Source: Butyricicoccus_A sp964387535
GTDB lineage: Bacteria > Bacillota > Clostridia > Oscillospirales > Butyricicoccaceae
Direction: 5' to 3'
Length of the DNA: 27,323 nt
Assembly (NCBI GenBank): GCA_964387535.1
Contig: CAYLXH010000009.1
Span: forward strand, 1-27,323
Shown here: piece by piece, positions 22,155 to 27,323 of the stretch
How positions within the stretch are numbered: the stretch's first letter is position 1
Layout: every line of letters begins with the position of its first letter
Notes under the pieces: generated by a model
What the model was told of the DNA's origin: nothing
Seen by the model: only the letters and a program-made list of their open reading frames with translations
Database searches by the model: none
Translations under genes and position numbers: made by a program

Positions 22155-23534
22155 CTACGATAAGGCGGTTTGATGTTCGAGCTGCCGGATCTCCTTCATC
22201 TCCCGCCGAATCATGCAGACGGCGACGACGGCCGCGGCGAAATCCGCAATCGGGCCGGCAAACAGGATGCCATCCAGACCGAACAATAACGGAAGCAGGA
22301 GAACCAGGGGGAGCAGGAAGAAGATTTGCCGTGTCATAGACAGCAGCAATCCCTTGATCGGCTTTCCGATCGCAGTGAAAAAGGTAGAGCTGATGGGCTG
22401 CAGGAAGTTGAGGAAGATGCAGAAAAAGAAGATACGGAAATACGACACCGCAAACTGGTAATACAGCTCGTCACCGGAGCCAAACAGCGAAATAATCTGT
22501 CGTGGGATCAACTGGAACACGGCAAAGGACAGCAGCGACATGGCAAATCCGAGCCGGATGGCGAGAAAGTAGACCTGGCGGACACGGGAATATTGCTTTG
22601 CGCCGTAATTAAAGCTTGCAATCGGCTGAATGGACTGGGAGAGGCCGATGATGACCGAGAAGAAAATCTGATTGACCTTGTTGATGATGCCGGCACAGGC
22701 GAGCGGAATGGCTTCGCCATAGATGGACAGCGCACCGTAGTAGGCCAGCGATTTGTTCAGTGCGATAAAGGTGATCGTCATGGCAACCTGGTTGAAGCAC
22801 TGGGAGGTGCCGAGGGACATCACCCAGCCGATATAGTGAGCGCGCGGACGAAGGTGTTTTGCTTCCAACCGCACGGTTTTGTAATGGGACAGGTACCAGA
22901 TGGTCATGGAGCCTGAGATGATCTGACCGAGGATGGTGGCGAGAGCGGCACCGGCCATGCCCCAGCCGAAGCCGAAGATAAACAGCGGATCCAGGATGGT
23001 ATTGATGACCGCGCCGGTCAGACTGCACGCCATGGTCATCCTAGGGCTGCCGTCGGCGCGGATCAGATGACCTCCGCCGGAGGTGAGAATCAGGAAGGGA
23101 AATCCAAACGAGGTAATGCTGGTATAAGTACATGCGTAGCCGAGCACGTTGTCCGGTGCACCAAAAAACAGGAGCATCGGAGTGAGAAACAGCTGGACGA
23201 CGACACACAGCAGGAGACCGCAGGAAAACAGCATCGTAATCGCGTTGCCGACGTAATACGCAGCGCGCTCGGGCTCTCCGCGTCCCATCGTCAAGTTAAA
23301 GGCAGACGCGCCACCGATGCCGAACAGCAGTGCGATGGCGATACAGCAGGTGCTCAGCGGAAAGGCGACATTGGTCGCTGCGTTGCCGAGTTCTCCTACA
23401 CTTTGTCCGATAAACAGCTGGTCCACGATGTTGTACAGCGCACTGACCAGCATGGCGATGATGCTGGGAATGGCAAATTTGCGCAGCAGTGGGGGAATGG
23501 GCTGCGTGGCCAGTGGATTTTGTTTTTGTTCCAT
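22155..23534 (-). CDS. MATE-family efflux transporter
   Basis: This 459-residue membrane protein has twelve predicted helices in two halves and belongs to the multidrug and toxic compound extrusion family, which exports cationic drugs or metabolites using sodium or protons. Recognisable segments are LLRKFAIPSIIAMLVSALYN, then VDQLFIGQSVGELGNAA near the N-terminus, NTILDPLFIFGFGWGMAGAA in the first half, and the matching QSIQPIASFNYGAKQYSRV in the second. The pattern is closest to the MepA/clostridial branch. Its transcript begins at a strong promoter about 100 bases upstream and has a structured leader in which the GGAGG ribosome site can be paired. The substrate cannot be predicted. The start at 23534 has GGAGG nine bases upstream. 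Confidence 0.95.
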   Translation of the reverse strand: MEQKQNPLATQPIPPLLRKFAIPSIIAMLVSALYNIVDQLFIGQSVGELGNAATNVAFPLSTCCIAIALLFGIGGASAFNLTMGRGEPERAAYYVGNAITMLFSCGLLLCVVVQLFLTPMLLFFGAPDNVLGYACTYTSITSFGFPFLILTSGGGHLIRADGSPRMTMACSLTGAVINTILDPLFIFGFGWGMAGAALATILGQIISGSMTIWYLSHYKTVRLEAKHLRPRAHYIGWVMSLGTSQCFNQVAMTITFIALNKSLAYYGALSIYGEAIPLACAGIINKVNQIFFSVIIGLSQSIQPIASFNYGAKQYSRVRQVYFLAIRLGFAMSLLSFAVFQLIPRQIISLFGSGDELYYQFAVSYFRIFFFCIFLNFLQPISSTFFTAIGKPIKGLLLSMTRQIFFLLPLVLLLPLLFGLDGILFAGPIADFAAAVVAVCMIRREMKEIRQLEHQTALS

Positions 23535-23633
23535 GTTATAGTACCTCCGCAGGGAAAGAAACCGTTCCGTACGCAGTGCGGAGGCGGTTTTCTGTGTTCG
23601 TAGAATGGTGGCTTCCTCACGGAAGCCACCGTC
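23535..23633 (-). promoter_or_regulatory. Structured 5' leader of the MATE gene with sequestered ribosome site
   Basis: From the predicted transcript start (about 23633) to the ATG the leader is 99 bases. First comes a 10-bp hairpin, GGTGGCTTCC and its complement, closed by a GTGA tetraloop of the GNRA class (23630-23607). Next is AAACCG (23590-23585, segment A), directly joined to CCTCCGCA (23584-23577, segment B). Later come CGGTTT (23564-23559, A') and TGCGGAGG (23551-23544, B'). B' contains the GGAGG ribosome site, so B:B' (8 bp) would block translation. A:A' (6 bp) encloses B and competes with B:B'. This is the layout of a translational switch. I do not recognise a known riboswitch class. 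Function is inferred from complementarity alone. Confidence 0.6.
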
Positions 23634-23639
23634 TTTTTC

Positions 23640-23668
23640 AGTATAATCAGGATTCTGGAGAATGTCAA
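23640..23668 (-). promoter_or_regulatory. Sigma-A promoter of the MATE gene
   Basis: On the minus strand a consensus TTGACA (23668-23663) and TATACT (23645-23640) are separated by 17 bases. The -35 box begins two bases beyond the stop codon of the small membrane protein gene upstream, so there is no room for a separate terminator. Confidence 0.88.
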
Positions 23669-23669
23669 A

Positions 23670-23990
23670 TTATGCTGTTTCTTCCCGTGGTGGCTTGCCT
23701 GCTCCCTCGGCGTTTGGTTGTTTTGTGTCTTCCGGGTGATTGGTTTCCTCTTTTAGGGCACAGTCATAGACAATGCCGCCGCAGGTGTTTTCTTTGGTCG
23801 CCTTGAGAAAATAACCCAGCAAAGCCAGAATGGGCGGCACAGCGTACAGCCACATGCTGTCCAGACTGCTCAGATCACCAAAGAACCACATGGCGATCTG
23901 CCCGAACGCCATCAGCTCGGCGTACAGAAGAAAGACGAGGATGATACCGAGTTTGGAAAAGCTCCTTTTTGGCTTTTTGTTTCGTTTCAT
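23670..23990 (-). CDS. Small membrane protein of unknown function
   Basis: This 106-residue protein has a very basic N-terminus (MKRNKKPKRSFSK), two hydrophobic segments (GIILVFLLYAELMAFGQIAM and, later, MWLYAVPPILALLGYFL), and a polar Glu/Pro/Asn-rich tail of about 40 residues. Positive charges before helix 1 and after helix 2 (KATKEN) suggest both ends are cytoplasmic. No family is recognised. A strong AGGAGG site lies seven bases before the ATG, but it is contained in a perfect 10-bp hairpin (23996-24025). It follows trmO by 52 bases in the same direction and is probably the third gene of the MalY-TrmO operon. A role in the membrane is all that can be inferred. Confidence 0.8.
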   Translation of the reverse strand: MKRNKKPKRSFSKLGIILVFLLYAELMAFGQIAMWFFGDLSSLDSMWLYAVPPILALLGYFLKATKENTCGGIVYDCALKEETNHPEDTKQPNAEGAGKPPREETA

Positions 23991-23995
23991 AGAAA

Positions 23996-24025
23996 TCCCT
24001 CCTGCTCTATCGTATGCAGGAGGGA
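23996..24025 (-). promoter_or_regulatory. Hairpin sequestering the ribosome site of the small membrane protein
   Basis: In the transcript TCCCTCCTGC, a 10-base loop and GCAGGAGGGA form a perfect 10-bp stem ending five bases before the ATG at 23990. The 3' arm contains the whole AGGAGG site, so free initiation should be blocked. The trmO stop lies 18 bases upstream of the stem. Translation could depend on ribosomes finishing trmO, on a protein or small RNA, or on RNA processing. The tail ATTTCT is too poor in T for a good terminator. Confidence 0.75.
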
Positions 24026-24042
24026 GGAAAACGTCGAATCCA

Positions 24043-24723
24043 TCAGGGATTGGACAGTTCCGGTGTAATGTCGGTCACGGTCAGCGTGGAGCCAGAGACG
24101 GTGAACGAGACATTGCAGCCGGCAAAGCTCATGCCGTAGACGCGGGAAGGGTCGTCCTGATAGGAAGGGCGAGGATCCTGCTCCAGTACACCAAGCAGAC
24201 CGCGGCGATGTGCATCTGGGATATGTGCCAGCAGGTTCGGCGGGATGGAGACGGTGAGCGTTTGCCACTCATTGTGGGTGACAAAGCCGGACTCCGCGTC
24301 GGGATGGCTGTCTGTTGGAATATAGGGTTTGATGTCATAGATCGGCGTACCATCCATCAGATCGGCACCGGAGACATACAGAACCGGACCGTCCGGGGTG
24401 TGCAGGTCGATGTGTTCCAGCCGCACAGAGGACAGCCCGATGGGGTTGGGACGGAACGGGGAGCGCGTGGCAAACACGCCCATGCGGGTATTTCCTCCGA
24501 GCCGGGGCGGACGAACCGTGGGAGACCATCGGCTGCGGACCGACTCGGAAAATTGCCAGATTAGCCAGATGTGAGAAAAGCCTTCCAGACCGCGCAGGGC
24601 ATCGGGATTGCGGTAATCCGGCTCAAAGACAATGCGGGCGTGCAGCTCCGGAACCAATCCGCTCTGGCGAGGGATGCCAAATTTTTCGGAGAATTCGGTG
24701 TGAATGCGGGCGATGACGATCAT
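24043..24723 (-). CDS. tsaA: tRNA N6-methyltransferase TrmO (TsaA/YaeB family)
   Basis: This 226-residue protein is a TrmO-type enzyme, which methylates N6-threonylcarbamoyladenosine at position 37 of certain tRNAs using S-adenosylmethionine. The N-terminal beta-barrel domain shows ARIHTEFSEKFGIPRQSG, the LEGFSHIWLIWQF segment, and the family hallmark RMGVFATRSPFRPNPIGLSS, followed later by DIKPYIP. The C-terminal extension from about residue 145 has a GLLGVLEQDPRPSYQ motif followed by a YGMSF stretch, the usual second domain. It overlaps the MalY-type gene by ATGA at 24720-24723, so the two are co-translated. No functional link between the two enzymes is obvious. Confidence 0.94.
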   Translation of the reverse strand: MIVIARIHTEFSEKFGIPRQSGLVPELHARIVFEPDYRNPDALRGLEGFSHIWLIWQFSESVRSRWSPTVRPPRLGGNTRMGVFATRSPFRPNPIGLSSVRLEHIDLHTPDGPVLYVSGADLMDGTPIYDIKPYIPTDSHPDAESGFVTHNEWQTLTVSIPPNLLAHIPDAHRRGLLGVLEQDPRPSYQDDPSRVYGMSFAGCNVSFTVSGSTLTVTDITPELSNP

Positions 24724-25901
24724 GACGAAGTCTCCCTGGAGGAGTGAACCGCCTCAATCAGACGACCCAGCGCCTGCTCGATCACCCAGGTCGGACAGGC
24801 GAGATTCAGACGCTCAAAGCCGTGTCCGCCGCCTCCGAATATATATCCCTCGTCACAGTACCATCCGGCCCGATGTAGGAACTGCTCCAGCTGCTTGGGC
24901 GGAATGCCCAGCGCGCGGAAGTCCATCCATTGCAGATAGGTGCCCTGCAAGTCGAACACCTTGATTTCCGGTATATGCGTGTGCAGGACGTCGCGCACAA
25001 GAGTATGATTGCGTTGGATGACGCGCAACAGCTGGTCCAGCCAGTCGCCGCACTGGGTGTACACCAGCTCACAGGCCTTGTAGCCGTAGGCGTTCAGAGT
25101 AAAAAATCCACGCGCCTTGCGCACCTTGGTGCGCAGCTCCGGATTGGGAATAAAGACATTGGAAGTCTGCAATCCGGCGAGGTTGAAGGTCTTACTCGGT
25201 GCCGTGCACACAATGACGTTGTCCAAATAGTCGCTCAGAGCCGCCAGCGACGTGTGGTGGTAGCCCGGCAAAATCAGGTCAAAGTGGATTTCATCGGATA
25301 CCAGCAGGACATGATGCTCCTGGCACAGACGGCACAGGTGGACCAGCTCGTCCTCTGTCCAGACGCGCCCGACCGGATTGTGCGGTGAGCAGAGCAGCAT
25401 CATGGTGACGTCCGGACGGGCGAGCTGTTGCTGCACGTCGTCAAAGTCGATGCCATAGGTTGATGTGCGTTCGATCAGCTGGGATTCGATGAGTGTGCGT
25501 CCGTGATCCCGCACCGCGGAGCGGAACGGGTAGTACACCGGAGTCAGGATGAGTACGGCGTCGGACGGAGCGGTGAGCCGCTGCACAAGATCGTGCAGCG
25601 CGGGAACCACGCCCGGATATTCTACAAACCATTCCCGGGGCGGACGGAAACCGTGACGCTGCTCCATCCAGTTTTCTACACTTTCATAGTAGGAATCGGT
25701 TGCGGTGGTATAGCCGAAGATCATCGACTCGCTGTATTGCTTGAGCCCCTCGACCAGTTCGGGCGGGTGGCGGAACTCCATGTCTGCAATAGAAAATGGC
25801 ACAATACTATCATCCAGATCCGGACAGTCGCGGTGCATCAGGTTCCATTTGACCGATCCCTGGCCGGAACGGTTGATCAGTGTTGCAAAATCATAAGTCA
25901 T
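24720..25901 (-). CDS. MalY/PatB-type PLP-dependent C-S lyase/aminotransferase
   Basis: This 393-residue fold-type I PLP enzyme belongs to the MalY/PatB group, whose members cleave cystathionine or other cysteine conjugates to give pyruvate, ammonia and a thiol; some act as regulators. The start reads NRSGQGSVKWNLMHRDCPDL and continues to SIADMEF, the group's substrate loop. PLP contacts visible are Asn175 in SPHNPVGRVW, Asp203 in VSDEIHFDLI, and the Schiff-base lysine Lys237 in APSKTFNLAGLQTSN. A conserved arginine near the C-terminus in GFERLNLACP should bind the carboxylate. It has its own promoter about 30 bases upstream and heads a three-gene transcript with trmO and a small membrane protein. 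Whether it is a beta-lyase or a transaminase cannot be settled from the sequence. Confidence 0.93.
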   Translation of the reverse strand: MTYDFATLINRSGQGSVKWNLMHRDCPDLDDSIVPFSIADMEFRHPPELVEGLKQYSESMIFGYTTATDSYYESVENWMEQRHGFRPPREWFVEYPGVVPALHDLVQRLTAPSDAVLILTPVYYPFRSAVRDHGRTLIESQLIERTSTYGIDFDDVQQQLARPDVTMMLLCSPHNPVGRVWTEDELVHLCRLCQEHHVLLVSDEIHFDLILPGYHHTSLAALSDYLDNVIVCTAPSKTFNLAGLQTSNVFIPNPELRTKVRKARGFFTLNAYGYKACELVYTQCGDWLDQLLRVIQRNHTLVRDVLHTHIPEIKVFDLQGTYLQWMDFRALGIPPKQLEQFLHRAGWYCDEGYIFGGGGHGFERLNLACPTWVIEQALGRLIEAVHSSRETSS

Positions 25902-25927
25902 TATACATCACATCCTTTTCTTGTTTT

Positions 25928-25956
25928 ATTATATAATAACACGGAATATCGTTCAA
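25928..25956 (-). promoter_or_regulatory. Sigma-A promoter of the MalY/TrmO operon
   Basis: On the minus strand TTGAAC (25956-25951) and a consensus TATAAT (25933-25928) are separated by 17 bases. The leader is only about 20 bases and carries an AAGGA site. Confidence 0.83.
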
Positions 25957-26042
25957 TTGCTCGGAAACAGAATCCAGATGAAAATAGAACGACAGGAGTC
26001 CGTCGGCAAAAAAACATATAACCTGTTTTCCTACAAAAATAC

Positions 26043-26071
26043 TTGGATTTAAAGGAGAGCTGTGCTATACT
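26043..26071 (+). promoter_or_regulatory. Sigma-A promoter of the HD-domain gene
   Basis: TTGGAT (26043-26048) and TATACT (26066-26071) are separated by 17 bases, ending 24 bases before the start codon. Between this and the divergent MalY promoter (25957-26042) I see no further element. Confidence 0.77.
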
Positions 26072-26095
26072 GGAAAAAACAAAGGAGGAATCCAT

Positions 26096-26650
26096 ATGAT
26101 ACCAACTCCACAGCAGGCATGGGACCTGATGGCGGAATATAACAAGGGCGAATTTCATCAAAAGCATGCGCGGATAGTCGGTGATGTTATGCGCTGGTAT
26201 GCAGAACATCTGGGATATGGCGACGAAGCGGATTTCTGGGAGGCGGTAGGCATCCTGCACGATCTGGATTTTGAACAATATCCCGACCAGCACTGCATCA
26301 AAGAACAGGAGATTATGCGGGAGCGGGGGCTGGACGAGCGGATCATCCATGCGACCGCCAGCCATGGCTACGCGATTACGGTGGACATTGCACCGGAACA
26401 CGAGATGGAGAAGGTTTTGTATGCAGCGGATGAGCTGACCGGGCTGATCGGTGCAGCGGCACTGATGCGGCCGTCCAAGAGTGTACAGGATATGGAGGTC
26501 AAATCCATCCGCAAAAAATTTAAAGATAAAAAATTTGCGGCAGGCTGTTCGCGTGAGGTGATTCAGCGCGGCGCAGAAATGCTCGGCTGGGATTTGAACG
26601 AATTGATGGACAAAACCCTTCAGGCAATGCGCGCGACAGAGCGGCAGTGA
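26096..26650 (+). CDS. HD-domain hydrolase
   Basis: This 184-residue protein has the metal ligands of the HD superfamily: His24 in QKHARIV, the His55-Asp56 doublet in GILHDLDFEQYP, His85 and His90 in IIHATASHGY, and Asp112 in YAADELTGLI. Such proteins are mostly phosphohydrolases acting on nucleotides or other phosphate esters; the substrate is unknown. The C-terminal part (KSIRKKFKDKKFAAGCSREV) is basic and helical, and the ending is typical of the small clostridial HD proteins that occur alone. A strong AAAGGAGG site precedes the ATG and a promoter lies just upstream. It is monocistronic and convergent with glycyl-tRNA synthetase. Confidence 0.9.
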   Translation: MIPTPQQAWDLMAEYNKGEFHQKHARIVGDVMRWYAEHLGYGDEADFWEAVGILHDLDFEQYPDQHCIKEQEIMRERGLDERIIHATASHGYAITVDIAPEHEMEKVLYAADELTGLIGAAALMRPSKSVQDMEVKSIRKKFKDKKFAAGCSREVIQRGAEMLGWDLNELMDKTLQAMRATERQ

Positions 26651-26704
26651 GCCGGCATACAGCGGATGCCATCGAGATAGCGCAAGAGAGGAGAAACAAA
26701 ACGA

Positions 26705-26725
26705 GCGAACGCACTGTGCGTTCGC
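26705..26725 (-). terminator. Terminator of the glycyl-tRNA synthetase gene
   Basis: An 8-bp stem, GCGAACGC and its complement, has a 5-base loop. On the minus strand it is followed by TCGTTTTGTTTCTCC, a good T-rich tail. It sits 21 bases beyond the synthetase stop and could also stop transcripts from the convergent HD gene, though with no T-tract on that side. Confidence 0.75.
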
Positions 26726-26746
26726 CCGTTGCCGTATGGGAAGCGA

Positions 26747-27323
26747 TTAGAATTCACACTTCTTTTCGATGTAAGCGGCGACCTCATCAATCGGCAGACG
26801 GATCTGCTCCATGGTGTCGCGGTCGCGGATGGTAACGCAGCCGTCGGTTTCGGTCTCAAAGTCCACGGTGATGCACATCGGGGTGCCGATTTCATCCTCA
26901 CGGCGATAGCGCTTGCCGATGGAGCCGGCCTCGTCGTAGTCGATCATGAACTTCTTTGCCAGCTGCTCGTAAATCGGCATGGCCTGATCGTGCAGCTTCT
27001 TGGACAGCGGCAGAACGGCAGCCTTATACGGAGCGAGAGCCGGATGCAGACGCAGAACGGTGCGGATGTCATCGTTGCCCTTCTTGTCCTGACCGACTAC
27101 TTCTTCGTCGTAGGCATCACACAGGAAAGCCAGTGCAACGCGGTCGGCGCCGAGGGATGGCTCGATGACATACGGGATGAACTTCTCGCCGGATTCCTGG
27201 TCGAAGTATTCCATGGAAACACCGGAGGTCTTCTGATGCTGTGTCAAATCGAAGTCCGTGCGGTCTGCGATTCCCCACAGCTCGCCCCAGCCGAACGGGA
27301 ACAGGAATTCGATATCGGTGGTC
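26747..27323 (-). CDS. glyQS: Glycyl-tRNA synthetase, single-chain class II type (C-terminal part)
   Basis: About 192 C-terminal codons are visible; the gene runs off the right edge of the window. The enzyme charges tRNA-Gly with glycine. The visible part begins in the catalytic core with FLFPFGWGELWGIADRTDFD, then motif 3 in IEPSLGADRVALAFLCDAY with its conserved arginine. The anticodon-binding domain follows: LRLHPALAPYKAAVLPLSKK, then DEAGSIGKRYRREDEIGTPM and CITVDFETETDGCVTIRDRD. This marks the homodimeric type shared with archaea and eukaryotes, not the two-subunit GlyQ/GlyS type; the symbol follows the single-chain usage. Codons look normal for a highly expressed gene. Confidence 0.96.
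   Translation of the reverse strand, partial: TTDIEFLFPFGWGELWGIADRTDFDLTQHQKTSGVSMEYFDQESGEKFIPYVIEPSLGADRVALAFLCDAYDEEVVGQDKKGNDDIRTVLRLHPALAPYKAAVLPLSKKLHDQAMPIYEQLAKKFMIDYDEAGSIGKRYRREDEIGTPMCITVDFETETDGCVTIRDRDTMEQIRLPIDEVAAYIEKKCEF

Noticed and set aside
23607..23637. Plus-strand intrinsic terminator (GGTGGCTTCC stem then GTCTTTTT)
   Set aside because: No plus-strand gene lies upstream. The T-run is the complement of the A-rich start of the MATE transcript, so the stem is better read as part of the minus-strand leader.

Overview
The window looks like a piece of chromosome from a GC-rich, spore-forming member of the Clostridia, in the Oscillospiraceae/Butyricicoccaceae range. The clues are a GerA-type germinant receptor operon, a YtrA-type GntR/ABC operon, ThiW with the short form of ThiC, strong Shine-Dalgarno sites and sigma-A promoters of the TTGACx-17-TATxxT type. 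The genus is an inference. I see no rRNA, tRNA, CRISPR array, IS element or phage gene. One 10-N assembly gap lies at 8953-8962.

Layout. 1-2442 (+) is the end of a spore germinant receptor operon in A-C-B order. 2495-4611 (-) holds an RmlD-like sugar-nucleotide reductase and a sodium:acidic amino acid symporter joined by a TAATG stop/start overlap. 4864-5622 (+) is a YwaF-type membrane protein. 5701-8104 (+) is a complete polar amino acid ABC importer: binding lipoprotein, stem-loop, permease, ATPase. 8424-9804 (+) is a membrane-anchored L,D-transpeptidase interrupted by the gap. 9912-15253 is a divergent module: a TetR regulator (-) facing an MMPL/RND transporter and a 787-residue exported heptad-repeat protein (+). 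Twin 21-bp operators bracket the transporter promoter.

15395-19225 (+) is a thiamine operon: promoter, TPP riboswitch, terminator, thiW, thiM, thiE, a 333-base hairpin-rich spacer, thiC. It combines thiazole salvage (ThiW uptake, ThiM kinase) with de novo pyrimidine synthesis (ThiC) and joining by ThiE. 19308-22089 (+) is a GntR-ATPase-permease-lipoprotein operon with a promoter-proximal inverted repeat. 22155-23534 (-) is a MATE exporter with its own promoter and a roughly 100-nt structured leader. 23670-25901 (-) is an operon of a MalY/PatB-type PLP enzyme, TrmO (TsaA) and a small membrane protein whose ribosome binding site lies inside a perfect hairpin. 26096-26650 (+) is an HD-domain hydrolase. 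26747-27323 (-) is the C-terminal part of glycyl-tRNA synthetase, cut by the window edge.

Most of the window is ordinary clostridial housekeeping and accessory sequence. The least explained parts are regulatory: the MATE leader, which can form two mutually exclusive helices, one of them hiding the ribosome binding site; the sequestered start site of the neighbouring small membrane protein; the thiE-thiC spacer; and the paired TetR operators of the MMPL/heptad-repeat module.

Three stretches of more than 300 bases lack a firm gene. 8105-8423 holds a terminator, a promoter and a 148-base leader with nothing else recognised. 15254-15632 holds a terminator, a promoter, the TPP riboswitch and its terminator. 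17582-17914 holds several hairpins and one weak small ORF.
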